Source: Sindora glabra
Lineage: Eukaryota; Streptophyta; Magnoliopsida; Fabales; Fabaceae
DNA length: 64,000 nt
Direction of reading: 5' to 3'
Assembly (NCBI GenBank): GCA_020226215.1
Contig: CM035225.1
Coordinates: 12,535,868-12,599,867, forward strand
The notes beneath the pieces are model-generated. The model had not been told where the DNA came from. It searched no databases and saw only the letters and a list, made by a program, of their open reading frames with translations. Below, in pieces: positions 1 to 12,520 of this stretch; position 1 is the stretch's first letter, and each line of letters starts with the position of its first letter. Both the position numbers and the translations under genes were made by a program.

Positions 1-414
1 TGTTTTGCTAACAGAAAGTTTTCTAATCTGAAAAGAAAAATATTGTAATCACTCAATTCCAAACGTTTAAACTAAAAGGAGCAACAAAAAGGAAAAAAAG
101 AAATTAACCTTTCTAACATGTCACTCTCTTAGGAATAACAATCAGTCAATTAAATGATAAGAAAAAGACCCAAATTCATATACAATAACATGACAATTGA
201 GGTGTGTTTAACAACTTGAGAAAGATAAAGAAAAAGTTCAAAGATACTTTACATATATACATGCTTGGTATATATAACTTTTTTAAGTTTAAATAGTAAT
301 TTTCTTAAATTCAAACAGCGATTACATGAGTTAATAAAAATTACTACTAAACATATATGGGCGTGACACATTTTAAGTGCGTTCCTAGGAGAACTCAAAG
401 ACGTAAATAGGTAC
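1..414 (-). other. Intron of UGT-1 (5' part), running off the left edge
   Basis: This stretch follows the splice donor of UGT-1 on the minus strand. It aligns with the intron of UGT-D around 49390..49786, sharing blocks such as the run ending in AAAAATATTGTAA. In UGT-D the intron is about 920 bp, so exon 2 of UGT-1 is expected roughly 500 bp beyond the left edge of the window. No coding sequence is seen inside it. Confidence 0.75.
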
Positions 415-937
415 CTTTGAGCGGTATAATACCCTTGTCAACAAGGCTGCGGAAGTGTGCAACACCCAGGCATGAATATGCACTAGCTGGCCAATAGAGG
501 AGTACAGGGACTCCAAGTTCTTCAGCAGCTTCGATGGTGAAGGTCATTATAGCATCAGAAACTAAGCAACTAACTGGTGGCACAAGACCGTTGGTACTTG
601 AGGAGGATTCATCGAGTCTCGCAAGAAGTTGGCGAAAAGGGAGGAGGCAGTTTTTACTTGTTGAATCACACAGAGAGGGAATATCCTGGCTAACATCAAC
701 ATCGGTAGGGGGAAGTCCATCTGGGATGGTTTCGAAACAAAAGTCGGGCAGGCCATCAAGGGCGTTCGGACCCCTTGATTTCAGCAAACGTTTGTGGTTG
801 AACTCAGTGTTGACATAGGTTATGTGAAAGCCTCTGTGGTGAAGCAGTTTTGCTAGTTTCAGCATTGAGAAAAGATGGGCTTGCATTGGAAATGGTATTA
901 ACACAGCATGAGGTTTCACTCCAGAAACAGCAGCCAT
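415..937 (-). CDS. UGT-1: UGT85-type UDP-glycosyltransferase, exon 1 (gene continues off the window)
   Basis: Family-1 UGTs move a sugar, usually glucose from UDP-glucose, onto small hydroxylated acceptors in the cytosol. The visible exon encodes 174 codons plus one base and begins MAAVSGVKPHAVLIPFPMQA. The start at 937 is chosen because it aligns with the start of UGT-A; about 66 open codons lie upstream in frame but show no family similarity and include the TATA box. The expected catalytic His is residue 21, in PMQAH; most relatives have QGH, so Gly is replaced by Ala. The partner Asp sits in CLVSDAIMTF. The block NALDGLPDFCFETIPDGLPP is typical of UGT85. The donor AAAG|GTAC at 415/414 matches the conserved UGT85 intron position and leaves a split Asp codon. 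There are no frameshifts or stops. The exact acceptor cannot be read from sequence. Whether the gene works depends on exon 2, which is not in the window. Confidence 0.85.
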
Positions 938-990
938 TTTCTGCTTTTTCTCTTCTCCTACGTTGGCAAAGATAGCTCCAGTTCTGGAGT

Positions 991-998
991 TTTTTATA
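991..998 (-). promoter_or_regulatory. TATA box of UGT-1
   Basis: On the minus strand this reads TATAAAAA, 54 to 61 bases upstream of the UGT-1 start codon. The matching place in UGT-D (about 50341..50348) reads TATTAAAAA, so the paralogue has lost a good TATA box. The transcription start is inferred, not seen. Confidence 0.55.
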
Positions 999-2385
999 GA
1001 GGCAAGAGCCGTCAATACGGGGCTGAAGAAGGGCCCTACCAAACTATCGGTAGAGACTTTTGCTTTGTATTCCATGAATTCAATTGTGTGTAAAAAGCTA
1101 ATTGATGCGATAAGATCAACAATGGTCATATACATCCCAAGAAATCACATAAAATTTGTTTTGAATTAATTTCAGCTAGTGGATTGAAATGGAAGAGAAA
1201 CCCACATAAACTATTAAATGGTGTAAATTTTGCTTTTTATTTTGGGGACACAAATTTATACCCCAAAGCTGGTACATATATCAATTTCCTAAGATTAATG
1301 TTTTAAAAATTAAACTGAATATTAAATTCAAAAATTTTTAATTTATGATTTGAACGATTAAAGAATAATTAGGTCAGATAATATTATAATTAAAATTTTA
1401 TATATACTATATATAATTTTATAAATAGAATATTAAATTGAAAAAATTTTTAATTTACGATTTAAATGACTCAATCAATTAAATAAATAAATAATTTAGA
1501 TAATATTATAATCAAAATTTTATATATTTTATAAATAAATCAAATATTTACTTTTAAAATATAAAATTAAATCTATATAAAAAATTAATTAAAATTATCA
1601 AATAAAAAATATTTTTTTATTAATTTATTAATAATTTAAAAATAATATATATTTATGAATTAGAGTTTTGAAATCACTAATTTAATTTTGTAAAAAAATA
1701 AAAAAATAAAAAGTACAATAATTTTTAATAATCAATCAATTTATTAAATTATTTAATTTTTTATTAATTTTATCCTATTCGTATCCACACAAACTCATCC
1801 AACCATTAAAATAATTTTAAAAATTGATTCAAATGACAGTCCGAACAAAATCGATCCAATCTTGCAAACATCGGATTCAATAGTCTTTTTGGCTCCGCAT
1901 TTCAGCGAACAACTGGTAGACTTGATCACGGAATCTGCGCAAACTGACACCTTCCCATTTTCCCTTCACCGTTTGAGTGGAGCAGCCTTGACTTCAAAGT
2001 CACAAACCGCACAAGTCAAATTAAAAGTCATTCTCTGCCATCTGAATTGACTGAAACAGAGCTTTGTGCAATAAAGGAACCGCTTTATTCATAATCCTAT
2101 ACTATTGTCAACGCAATCATCAGATTTAAACTCGAATATTGACAAAATAGAGCAGTTGTGTTGCTTGAATGAATTTTCAATTATATCACATAAGATGTGC
2201 AAGAGGTGCTTTGCCAAGTTTTTGGACTTCTCATCATTCTCATCATTTAGACCTTTTATTGCAGAAAGATAAAGGCGGCTAAGGTTTCTGTTCTGGTGCT
2301 TTGTAGTGTTGTTTTTTCGTGGGTGGAAGCTTAGTCTCTATTTGTTTAGTTTCTATTTTTTCTTGGCTGTTTTGGCTTCCGTGAG

Positions 2386-2402
2386 TGGGGGGGGGGGGGG
2401 GA
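2386..2402. repeat. Poly-G tract
   Basis: A run of about 14 G, followed by AGGG, lies in otherwise AT-rich flank DNA. The corresponding sequence in the duplicate (about 60120) has lost most of the tract. Its length is likely to be polymorphic or affected by sequencing error. Confidence 0.7.
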
Positions 2403-2655
2403 GGGTTTGCCCTTTGATTGTATGATTTGGACCAAAATAATAATGATAATAATAAGATGGAATTTTGTCATTACCGGGGTCTTAATTCGGGGAGAGTCAT
2501 CATGCTTCAAAGATTTCAAATCCTTCCTAGTGGATACCTACCAACCGATAAGTACATCAATAGAACACCGTTTGGTTGACGAGATACAATTTTCACATCA
2601 TATGATATAACTTCAAAGTAAAATCAAAATTAAATTTGTGTAGAACCCACATTCC

Positions 2656-2879
2656 TACTACCTCACAAGTGCCGGTTGAAGCATAATGACATCCATCAAT
2701 GTCATGTCTATTGATCTAGTAAAGAGCCGCAAGCACACTAACAACTAAATTTAGAAAACAATTGACAACTTATAACAGGCTTTTTTACCGTAAACTGTTA
2801 TTTCAAAAAACAAATTCCTCATTCACTGTGCAGCCAAAACTAATACCCGAAAGCTTATTTTATTTTATTTTTTTTATAA
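2656..2879. other. Short intergenic stretch with nothing recognisable
   Basis: The similarity to the UGT-D flank ends near 2655 and the Mutator-like element arm begins near 2880. I see no gene, repeat or hairpin here that I can support. Confidence 0.4.
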
Positions 2880-3030
2880 ATATGGATCACAGGGATGGGG
2901 AATTCATGATTAGTCAATTTGCTAGTGATGGGAGGCCCGCCCAGTGATTAGGCTTAACACCTAACCAATCACGGGATGTCCTAGGTTGTGATCAGTAGAC
3001 CGATCACAGGGAGGGCCCACCTGTGATCAG
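2880..3030 (+). repeat. Left arm of the MULE, palindromic GATCACAGG/GGGCCC repeats
   Basis: Several copies of TGATCACAGGGAGGGCCC and its complement lie within 150 bp, for example GATCACAGGGAGGGCCCACC followed by TGTGATCAG. The same motifs reappear in reverse orientation near 12436..12520. The arrangement could form hairpins and looks like a terminal inverted repeat. Confidence 0.55.
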
Positions 3031-5274
3031 TCCAGTCTATTGTTCTCATTATTTCTTTATGAATTGAGCTCCATATAGGCAGCCTTGCCCGTGGTCCTCC
3101 GTACATATGCAACCTTGCATTAATACACTACGCAGCATTGCCCGAAACTCCTCCACAACCTTGTTGCCTCAATTGAGAAGCTCTACTCAGAAGCTCATTG
3201 TGAAGTCTCTTTTATTTTGCCCGTGCGTATTAGCCCTCTCAAGTAAGATATTTAATTATTATTTTACTTGTACAAATTATTAACTTTTCCAAGTAAGACA
3301 TTTAATTATGGAAAAGTAGTTTTAGATGATATGAAAATATAGTGTGTGCTTAGTGTAATATTTCTTACAAGAATTTTTTTATTTTATTTTGTATTATTAT
3401 TAAGCATTGTGATTACATTATTATTATTCTATTTTATTAGCTATTTGATTAGTATATTTGTAGTTATTATTTTCGTCCATTTATTGTGGTATGTGTATTT
3501 TTTTAGTTTCCTTATATTATTATGCACATATCTTAATTTGTCTATATTATTTTAATTTATTTGTATTATTATGATATTTGTATATATTATGTATGTAGTC
3601 TGCCTATTATGTATTTTGTGTATATTATTATGCTTGTAGGTTGGATATTATTAGAAAAGAAAATAAAAATTTGGAATACTTGAAAAACTTGGAAAAATAG
3701 GGATATACTATTTTCTAGAAAATAAAATGAAAATTTGTATATTAAATTAAACAGAAATTAACCAAAATTTTGTCAAAACTTTATAAATCATATATAATTT
3801 ATCTTCTTTTAATTTAAATTATTGTATTTTTTTTTCTTTCAACTTCTTTCATTTACAACTTAAATATTATTGAATGTTATAAATTTAATATAATATAAAT
3901 TTTTATGATAGAAATATTTTAGAGAATTTACTTTTCGTAATGAAATTAATTCATTTTAATATATACTTCATTTATAACTTTGATTGTTTTATGATTCAAA
4001 TATTATTTCTCTTACTTTTATTTGCATAATTTAATGTTGTCCTATTTTTCACATCCATTTCCTTTATTTATAACTTGGATAATAATATCACCAAATAGTA
4101 TATACATGATATTATATATTTTATATTTAATTTTTCATAAATATTTTAAGTGAATTAAAATTTTTGTATAGAAATTAATAATTGAATTAACTAACAGCAT
4201 ATTCTATTTTTTGAAAATAAGATTTTAATATTTGAATCAAATTTATTTATTTAATTTTTACTAATATTTACTTGATATCAAAATTTTAATGCTATGTGTC
4301 AAATTAAATATGTATTAATTAATATTTTTATCAAGATTTTATAACTTATGTACTATTTTAATTTTTTTATTTCTCCTTTTTAATTATATTATTCACAACT
4401 CAAATACTACTGAGTAATGTAAATTTAGCATAACAAAATTTCTTTTTATACTAAAAACATTTTAAATAGGTTAAAAAATTTTAATTAGATTAATTCACTT
4501 TTCTATATAATTTATTTCTAATTCTTAATTTTTTATAGCTCAGTTATTATTTTTTTCTTTTTATATGCTTGGTTTCATGTTTTCTTATTTTTCATGTCTA
4601 TGTCTTTTACTTATGATTTAAATATTAATATCACGAGGTAATGTGTGTATATATATATATATCAAAATTTTTGTAAAAATTAAGTAATATATATAATTTA
4701 TATAATTAAATTTTTATGGATGTTTTAAATAAATTTAAATTTTTGTAGCTATGAAAATTGTTATGGGCACTAATCCAAAGGTTAAAACAAATATTAAAAG
4801 TATATATTATTATCCTTAACCCATTAACCTTAAAAAATATTATAATACACATAATGTTGATTAAATAATATTTTACACTATATTTTTTATGAAAAACTTG
4901 TTTATAATCCTTCTTTACAAACTTGTTTTAATATATTTACTTCTATAAAATTTAAATGTCAAAATTGAACTTAAATGAAATTTGTAAATAGATGTTAATA
5001 AATAATTTAGGTAAATATCTAAGATTGCATTACTCATAATTAATTAATTAATTAATAAGATTGAAATAAATATGAATAATTATGTAGTAATAGTTAATTT
5101 TCGCTATTTTTGTAACTATGATATATTTTCTTTATTGTATAAATTTAATTCTTGAAATGTCTTACAAATCCTACTATGGTAGGAATCAAAATAAGTATTG
5201 GGGAGGAAAATATTTGTATTTATGCAAATGAAAAAATTTATGAAATAGATTAAGGTGATACATTTAAGTGTCAT
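3031..5274 (+). other. Non-coding leader region of the MULE
   Basis: From 3060 to about 3245 the sequence is less AT-rich and ends in a donor-like CTCAAGTAAGATA, which could be an untranslated first exon followed by an intron. A similar TCCAAGTAAGACA occurs near 3288. The rest up to 5274 is very AT-rich with only chance ORFs, such as a Phe/Leu/Ile-rich one at 3346..3555, which I do not accept as a gene. Confidence 0.4.
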
Positions 5275-8200
5275 ATGGTCAAAGTAATAAGAATCAAATT
5301 AGATATCACCCTAGATGCACTGAAAAATCTAATTGGGTTAAAGGTACAACTTGATGAAAATCAAGTTGTAACTGAGTTGGTATATAGGCATTCGCTTTCG
5401 TTGAATCTAATGCGGTACAAGGCATGTCTGTTGGAAGATGATGACGACATTCGATGGATGTGGGAAGCAAATGCGCAATTTCTTATTCAATTATCTTACC
5501 CAGAATTGTATGCATATGTCTCTACCAGAGAACTTGATTTGAACATAGCAAATCAACTAGTTGATGAAAGTAGTCTATGCACTCGACCATCCACCAGCCT
5601 ACCTCATAACTTCAATGAAGGGTCATCATATTACGACTTGTACCTCATTGGAACAAATAGGCAAAATAAATATGGCCAATTGTTTCACACCTCTATTGTT
5701 GATTATGCTCTAGAGCCATGTTTTTCTTAACTCTACTATGGTTTACTTTAATTACCCTCTTCCTTGGAGGAAACAGATGACATAATGGATTTAAAGTGGT
5801 AGATGCATATGATGATGTTCTTAAAGGGTTTAGTGGTGATAATTATAGTTACAATGACAATTGTGGTGGAGAAAATGTTACAAATACACTCTTAACAACA
5901 CCTATAAGCCGATATATAGAATTAACTACTGCCTTTTTTTCATGAATAAATATAAAAGTTACTGTGAGTTATGATTATCCTGAAGTGGGAGATAACATAA
6001 ATATAAGTGACAACCAAGAGCCATATGTGGGTTCGAGATATATGGGCCAAAAGTCATTTCACCGTGCAATGAAGATATACTCAATTTGGATTCACCACAC
6101 ATTTTATGTGCATCGCTCTTCAGTGTGTTATAAAGAATATCGATCCCTCACTATGATCAACAATGCAATTAGAGGGTTAAAGCATGTCATAAGCTGAGAG
6201 AGAATCATTGGTAGACATCAAAATATAATGGTCCTTATACATGTGTATCTACCTTTCTCAAGATCATCCAAAATTAGATACAGATGTCATTTCATCCTAC
6301 TTTGTGGCCATGGTGACCGAAAATCCAAGTGTGTTCATTTGAGAAGTTATTGAGCGAATCTATAATATTTTTAGGTACTCAATATCTTATAGGAAGGCAT
6401 AGAAGGGTAAACATCAAGCCATCAGTCTTGCATTTGGGAATTAGGAGAAGTCGTATTATATGCTACTGAGGTGGTTGGCAATCGTACAATACTTTAATCC
6501 TGGGCCTTACTTCAAGGTTATTTTGCATAGAATGCCCACCAAGTAGTTCTGAAGATGAGTCGATTGCATTGTTCGATCGAGTATTTTAGACTTTCAAGTC
6601 ATGCATTGATGTGATTAACCATTTGAAATTGATAGTCCAAGTAGATGGTACCTTTTTGTATGGAAAAGTATAAGGGGGTCTTACTTATCACGATGTCATA
6701 GGATGGCAATAGAAAAGTTATGCCTATTGCATTTGTCGTGATAAAGGGGGAAACATATGAGACATAAGCTTGGTTCTTATTAAACATTTAACGGCGTGTC
6801 GTTAAAGATGAGCAGGATATTTGCTTGATATCAGCTAGACATTCTAGAATACTAATTGCCATTGCAAACTCACGTGTAAAGTGGTAACCCCCTTATACTT
6901 ATCATATGTTCTGCCTTACACATATCACCAGCAATTTAAACTTAACTTTTAGGATAAAATGGTTAAAGAAGATATTTACTAGCATTAGTGTATATTTGCT
7001 TACACTAATGTCATTAACGGTTATTGCCTATCATGATTATTGTTTATTCAATCACAATGATGTGTGGTACAGGTTACCAATATGAGCGACATGTTGTGGA
7101 TTACAAGTTGGATGAACTATGCCAATTGCACCCAAGAAGATGTTTACTAGCATGTGTTCAACCTCAGATATATTGCCAGCAATTTATACTTAGCTTTTAT
7201 GATAGCGTGGTTGAAGAAGATATTTACTAACATTAGTGTGTATTACTTACACTAACATTATTAATTGTCATTGTCTATCATGATTATTGTTTATTCAATC
7301 ATAACAATGTGTGGTATAGGTTACCAGTATGAATGACATGTTGTGGATTGTAAGTTAGACGAACTACGTCAATTGCACCCAAGAGCTACTAATTGGATCG
7401 ATAATATTCCAAAAAGTCAATGGAGCCGTGCTTATGATAAGGAAGGCTGACGATGAGGGCACATGATAACTAACTTGGCCGAGTGTATTAATAGCATATT
7501 TAAAGAGGTTAAAATTTTATCAATTACCAAGTTGGTCAAAATTACACTGTATCGACTAAATACATGCTTTGTTAACCTAGCGAAGACCATTATAGCACAG
7601 TTACAGGTAGGAGAGGTATTTAGTGAGGACATTCAAAAAAAGATTCAAGAGTGCATTTAGAAAGTATCTGCCTACCATGTGCATTGTTTTGACCACCTAG
7701 GGTTGGCCTTCGAGGTGGAGGAGTCGTATGACCTAACTTGAAAACAATTTAGTCAAATTTGTAAGGTTAGCCTGTGGGATCAAACATGTGAATGTGGCAA
7801 ATTTTAAGTGGAGCATTGGCCCAGCCAACATATGTTTGTTGCATGTGCGAAGGTCTCATTGGATCTATTACAATATGTCGATTCTATTTTCTAATTAAAG
7901 ACAATAATAAAGCCTTGTAACTTTGAGTTTTAGTCAATTGGTAGCATAATGCATTAACCAGTATTAAATGAACCAATACTAATGCTAGATACAGGGTAGA
8001 TGTATCCTAGTGGTCAACCACATTCCACACGAATAAGAAACGAAATGGATTAGAGGTAGAGTCCATCAAAACCTCAAAGGTGTGGGTTATGTAGGCAAGC
8101 TGGGCACAACCATACAACCTCTCAAACTAATTAATAGAACGTGCTATGACACCTTTAACTCCAAAAAGTTAACAGACAAGCTTTCTCTAAAATTATCACT

Positions 8201-10670
8201 ATACATGTCTCTATACTATGCATTGATGACATATCAGTAAAAATTAGATAACTTGTTGTATTTGAACAGTATACTGTGCTTGTCTTATTGTATTAAATTA
8301 TTTATTTTCTTATTGCATCTGAATAGTATACTATACAATAGACTGAATTTATCCAGTTCAACATAGTTTATATCACCTAACTCTAATGGCTAGTCAATGT
8401 CGTATTGTAACCTCTGGGATCGATGATGAGTCCTTATTATACTTGTAGTCTAGGCATATTTTACAGGCCATGTGGCTAGGTTGGATAAGTTTATTCCTTT
8501 AATAAAAATTGCTTGATTTTATACGTGTTAATTATGTTTTCAATTAGCATGTGAAGGTAGACCAAATCTTAAAGTTACGACGCATCGCCTATGGGAATCG
8601 TCTTTTTGGTCCACCCCATGCAATTGTCCTATATCTTTAATAGGCAGGCTTCTATAGTGTCAGTTAGCTTGGTCACTTTGATTTCAATGTTACTTTCATC
8701 TTTGCACTCATTAAGTGATACTATTTTGAGACACACACTTTTCACACCACTTCGGGAAAGTGCACCATTACCTTATAAGATGTTTCCATTCAGTTAGGTT
8801 TGCCATGTGAAGATGTTCCTATCTCTGGATACACTAGATATGATTGGCCAGAGATGTGTGAAGATTTAATAGGAGTCAGACCCCTCAAAGAATGTTTACA
8901 AGGCCAGTACTTGAGCATTACTTAGTTAGCAGCAAACTTTGGACACTTATCGGATGATGCATATAATAAATAAACATAGTGCTTTACGCATTCCTACATC
9001 TGGAGGTTCATAGGTGGTTATCTTATGCTTGACATTTCAGGCCACAAGTATTGTTGATGTATCTACTATTGCTAGAAAATTTTGTAGATGCTAGTTGGTA
9101 TAGTTAAGAAGTGACAATTTTGGCATTCTTGTATAGAGAATTATGTACCGCCACTGAATGTGATGAGATTAATATTGATTGATATTTGCACCTATTGCAT
9201 TTATAAGCGTGGGATTTATTTCCCACTTTACCACTAGCGAGATCTCTATATCTTGATCCTCGATTAGACATCTACGTTGTGCTTCTATCATTGGGCTTCA
9301 GGTATGTATCATACATGATTTTCATATTGCATTTCTTATAACACCTTAAAATATTCAAATAAATAATACACAATTTATATTCCTTGCAAGTGGAAGAGCA
9401 TTGGGCTGCCTTCTCGGCCGTTAGTAATAGCCTTACACCAATATAGATTACTACTTGATCAAATGAGAGCTGATGAGGTTGGAAGGCCTACTTTTTTGTA
9501 TCTAACGAAGTTAGTCTCACATGTAATGATATACTTATTTTTGTTACACTTGTGTAATGCAAATTATTTGGCACCTTTATGACATTCCCTATGCACAGTA
9601 GCTTATACTAGAGTATTGCTTGATCTCACCTGACATATGGTTGGCATTAGTCCCTATTATATACTTTCATATTGTGGAATGGCACCATGCAAATCATGTG
9701 TTTTGCTAATTTTGCAAGTGACAACCAATCCTACGAGAGCCATTTAATCTGGGTTCTTTTCATAACTTGCAGCTTCGAGGTAAGATGTCAAAAGACTGGT
9801 GACAAGAGCATGTGATATTCATTAGTTCTTGAAATGGATGGCATAATACACTTTTGCTAACTGAAATAGAGATAGATGCTCTTCACCATGACTCGAGTTA
9901 CATGACATGGTACTGGAGACACACCAAACGATAGATTTATCCAGTTAGTAGTGGTTCAGGATTTGTGGTAACTAATGATATTCACACACTTTTTTATTAT
10001 TTCTTCAAAATATAATATATATTAAATTATCAAAATGTACTTCTTTATTGATTGATATATCCAAGAGATTATGCAAGCTCAGTGCTGAAAATTCCTCCTT
10101 TTAGCTATACAGTCAATTTAAGGAGAGGCCATGGCTTTATGTCTTTTAGGGATCTTATTTTGCTTGAAAAAAGGGATGATGATAAAAGTATCTTTCATGG
10201 TCATCCATCGATGACACAAGCATATGTTTCCTTCTCCTACACCTTTCCATCGATGCAAATTGATATAGGAGGTGTAGGTTTATCAACTTATACCCCCTCG
10301 CGCAATTCTTTGTAGGCGGAGATGCTGACTCATTATACAGTATGACATTACCCTTATAGCACCCTCATAATGCTTCACAATTATCATTCTTTACCCTATT
10401 ACCATCAAAATCAATTTAACAGGTTCTCGATTTTCTAATAGCGTTATTTGCTGACCCGTTTGTATTTACTATTAAGTATGTCAATGGATCCATAGAGCAA
10501 TAACAATAAGGGTTTTTCACCTCAGAAAATCTTATTCCATCATTTCAATCTTCCTACTGGGATTTGGACTCTCCACCCTCTAGGGGTCAGATCCGCTCGA
10601 CTCATGCAGATGATGATAAGGATAAAGAAAAAGATGAACAACATCATTCCCTATCTTGACGACCACAACG
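5275..10670 (+). pseudogene. MULE transposase with SWIM, zinc knuckle and PMD regions, broken by many stops
   Basis: Reading across frames gives pieces in the usual MULE order. The N-terminal domain is an open stretch of 151 codons (5275..5730), containing ALKNLIGLKVQLDENQVVTE and WMWEAN. Next comes the FHRAMKIYSIWIHHTFYVHR block (about 5964..6197). The MULE catalytic region is near 6590..6780, with a recognisable VQVDGTFLYGK. The NLAECINSIFKEVK block follows at about 7463..7660. A SWIM-like C-x-C then His/Cys pattern lies near 7785..7850, and a CRQAGHN zinc-knuckle remnant near 8090..8110. Downstream, about 8800..9990, is plant mobile domain sequence, with GYTRYDWPEMCEDLIGVRPL at 8820 and IVEWHHANHV at 9672. 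The end near 10600..10670 is acidic and basic. MULE transposases cut and paste DNA; PMD proteins occur both in transposons and as host silencing factors (MAIN/MAIL). Stops and frameshifts occur throughout, so no product is expected. Confidence 0.75.
6895..7390 (+). repeat. Tandem duplication of about 248 bp inside the MULE
   Basis: Two diverged direct copies lie next to each other. The segment with AAGAAGATATTTACTAGCAT at about 6966 recurs as AAGAAGATATTTACTAACAT at about 7214. Both copies contain the TGCCAATTGCACCCAAGA type block near their ends (7120 and 7368). The duplication lies between the catalytic and SWIM regions and would have disrupted the protein. Confidence 0.7.
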
Positions 10671-12435
10671 AGTAAGGTGACACCCTTGATGTGGAATTTG
10701 GAGTTATTATTTTGGTGATTGAATATTTTATTATTGTATTATAGTATTATATCAAATTTATTTACTTAATTGATTTATAACTTTTTTTCTTCAGATTTAG
10801 TACTCTCTCACCTTTCATTTATCATATTATCTAATTTTGTAGATAAATTGTATAAATTGAAAAAAATTTTCACCCCTATTCATTAATTCAAATCACAATA
10901 TTAAATTAATTCCATTCATTATATTGTTATTTACAATTCCTTGGAATATTCTAAAATGCCACCTATTATGGTATTAATTTAAAGTTATGCTTACACATAA
11001 TTATGGGCAATGGTGCCGATTACTTATCTAGAGGTAAAAAACTAAGTAAATATATTTTATGGATGCTACTCATCTTCAGGCACAAAAAAAAATTGTTATC
11101 CCTCATCTTAAAGAGAAATATTAAAATATATATAATTTTGATTTAATTAAAAATACTTATTTATATTTTATGTGTTTATCCTTTAATTACTTTTCCTTCC
11201 TAGGTTCCATTTGTTTTAATATAAAACACTTTTTATAAAATAAAATTATAGAATAAAAGTATAAGACAAAACATTTTATTCATTTGATATTAAATATAAA
11301 GAATTTGACAAAATAACTTCTTATTTTTTTCTTAAAGGAACTTACTTTTTTTAATACTATAACTTTATGTACCATTTTTAATAATCATGAATAAAAGTAC
11401 CATGTTACTCTTTTATTAATATATATCTATGATTTTTTTTATGAAAAATATTATCTAATAAAACAAGTAAAACCTAAATTATCAACCTAAAATTGTTTTG
11501 ATTATTATTTTTTGGATGTTAAAGTCAAATACAACTTTTAACTTACCCTAAAATAATTAAATTTTAGCCTGTTAAATTTTAAAAAATTAAAACTTATAGA
11601 TTGAATTTTACTAAACTTATACTTTTTATTCCACTACCCTAATTAATTAAATATTTTATCAGATAATGTGATTTTTTTATTTTTAAATAAAAATTATAAC
11701 ATTATAATATATTAATTTTTTATAATTTTTGGCATGTTATTAGCACTTTATTTTCAAGTATTAAATTAAAATCTTTTATGCATAATTTATCTTTATTATT
11801 TATATAACATGAATATTACATGTGATAGAGTGAAAATTAAATAACATATTATAATATTATGATTTTTGTTTAAAAATTTCTTAAAAATATATTATCTATA
11901 TATGATTATTTTTTTAAATTAAATTGTGTCACATTATGGATTAACATAGTTTACTAGTAAAATATTTCTTTTCTTGATGAAGATTATTTTCTTATTTCAT
12001 GTTTAATTAAATTTTTTTATAAATATATACATTACAGTATGATAAAATATTATTTGAAAATTTATTTTTATGACTTAAAATTTTCAACTAATAAGTTTAT
12101 AAGAGAATGTATAAAAATTTATATTTATTAAGATAATAATTATTCCAACGATCTTATGATAGTTACTAATTTTATTATATTATATATATTATACAATTTT
12201 ATGAGATTTAATATTTTTATTGATTATTATTTAGAACTTTGAATAATTAGTATCAAATAAACATCCAAAATATAAAAAATTAAATTAAATACAAGTTAAG
12301 TAAGAATTAAAAATAAAATAAAGAAAAAGTCATAAATTAAAAATGATTAAAAATTTAAAATAAAATGGGTTTAAATTGAATTAAAAAAATTGAGTGCAAA
12401 TTAGATAAACAAAAAAATAAAAAATAAAAAAGAAC
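10671..12435. other. AT-rich 3' non-coding part of the MULE
   Basis: No ORF with family similarity, no hairpin and no tandem array that I can support was found. The sequence is almost wholly A and T with short mononucleotide runs. It probably represents the long 3' non-coding interior of the element. Confidence 0.4.
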
Positions 12436-12520
12436 TAATCATGGGAGGGGCACATTCATGACTAGTCAGATTAATCACAGGAAGGTGGCCCTTCCCATGA
12501 TCAGTGGAATTTAAAAAAAA
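12436..12520 (-). repeat. Right arm of the MULE (inverted relative to 2880..3030)
   Basis: The motifs ATCATGGGAGGGGC, AATCACAGGAAGG and CCCTTCCCATGATCAGTGG face the opposite way to the left arm and share its GATCA/GGGAGGG core. They support an inverted-repeat terminus here, although the exact last base is uncertain. Confidence 0.5.

Larger units (their letters stand above)
938..2655. repeat. 5' flank of UGT-1, duplicated upstream of UGT-D
   Basis: The leader and promoter (938..1130) match 50288..50640 once the MITE there is removed. The block 1890..2055 matches 50708..50875. The block 2190..2655 matches 59683..60375. The duplicate is therefore split in the UGT-D copy by about 8.8 kb of inserted sequence, which replaces some 130 bp present here (about 2060..2190). 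Between 1200 and 1850 the DNA is very AT-rich and has no coding content. A short ORF at 1862..2050 is not family-like and is treated as chance. Confidence 0.75.
2880..12520 (+). mobile_element. Decayed Mutator-like element (MULE) carrying a plant mobile domain
   Basis: The body at 5275..10670 encodes broken MULE transposase and PMD sequence. It is bracketed by inverted, palindrome-rich arms built on GATCACAGGGAGGGCC-like motifs: 2880..3030 on the left and about 12436..12520 on the right in opposite orientation. These arms are the best candidates for the ends. I could not find a convincing 9-bp target duplication, so the outer limits are approximate by some tens of bases. Long AT-rich non-coding stretches separate the arms from the coding remnant, as is common in large MULEs. 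The coding part carries many stops, so the element is dead. Confidence 0.6.

Noticed and set aside
534..818. 94-codon plus-strand ORF inside UGT-1
   Set aside because: It is antisense to a clear UGT exon and matches nothing. It is a shadow frame.
3346..3555. Hydrophobic 69-codon ORF that looks like membrane helices
   Set aside because: T-rich DNA yields Phe/Leu/Ile runs by chance. It lies in the non-coding leader of the MULE.
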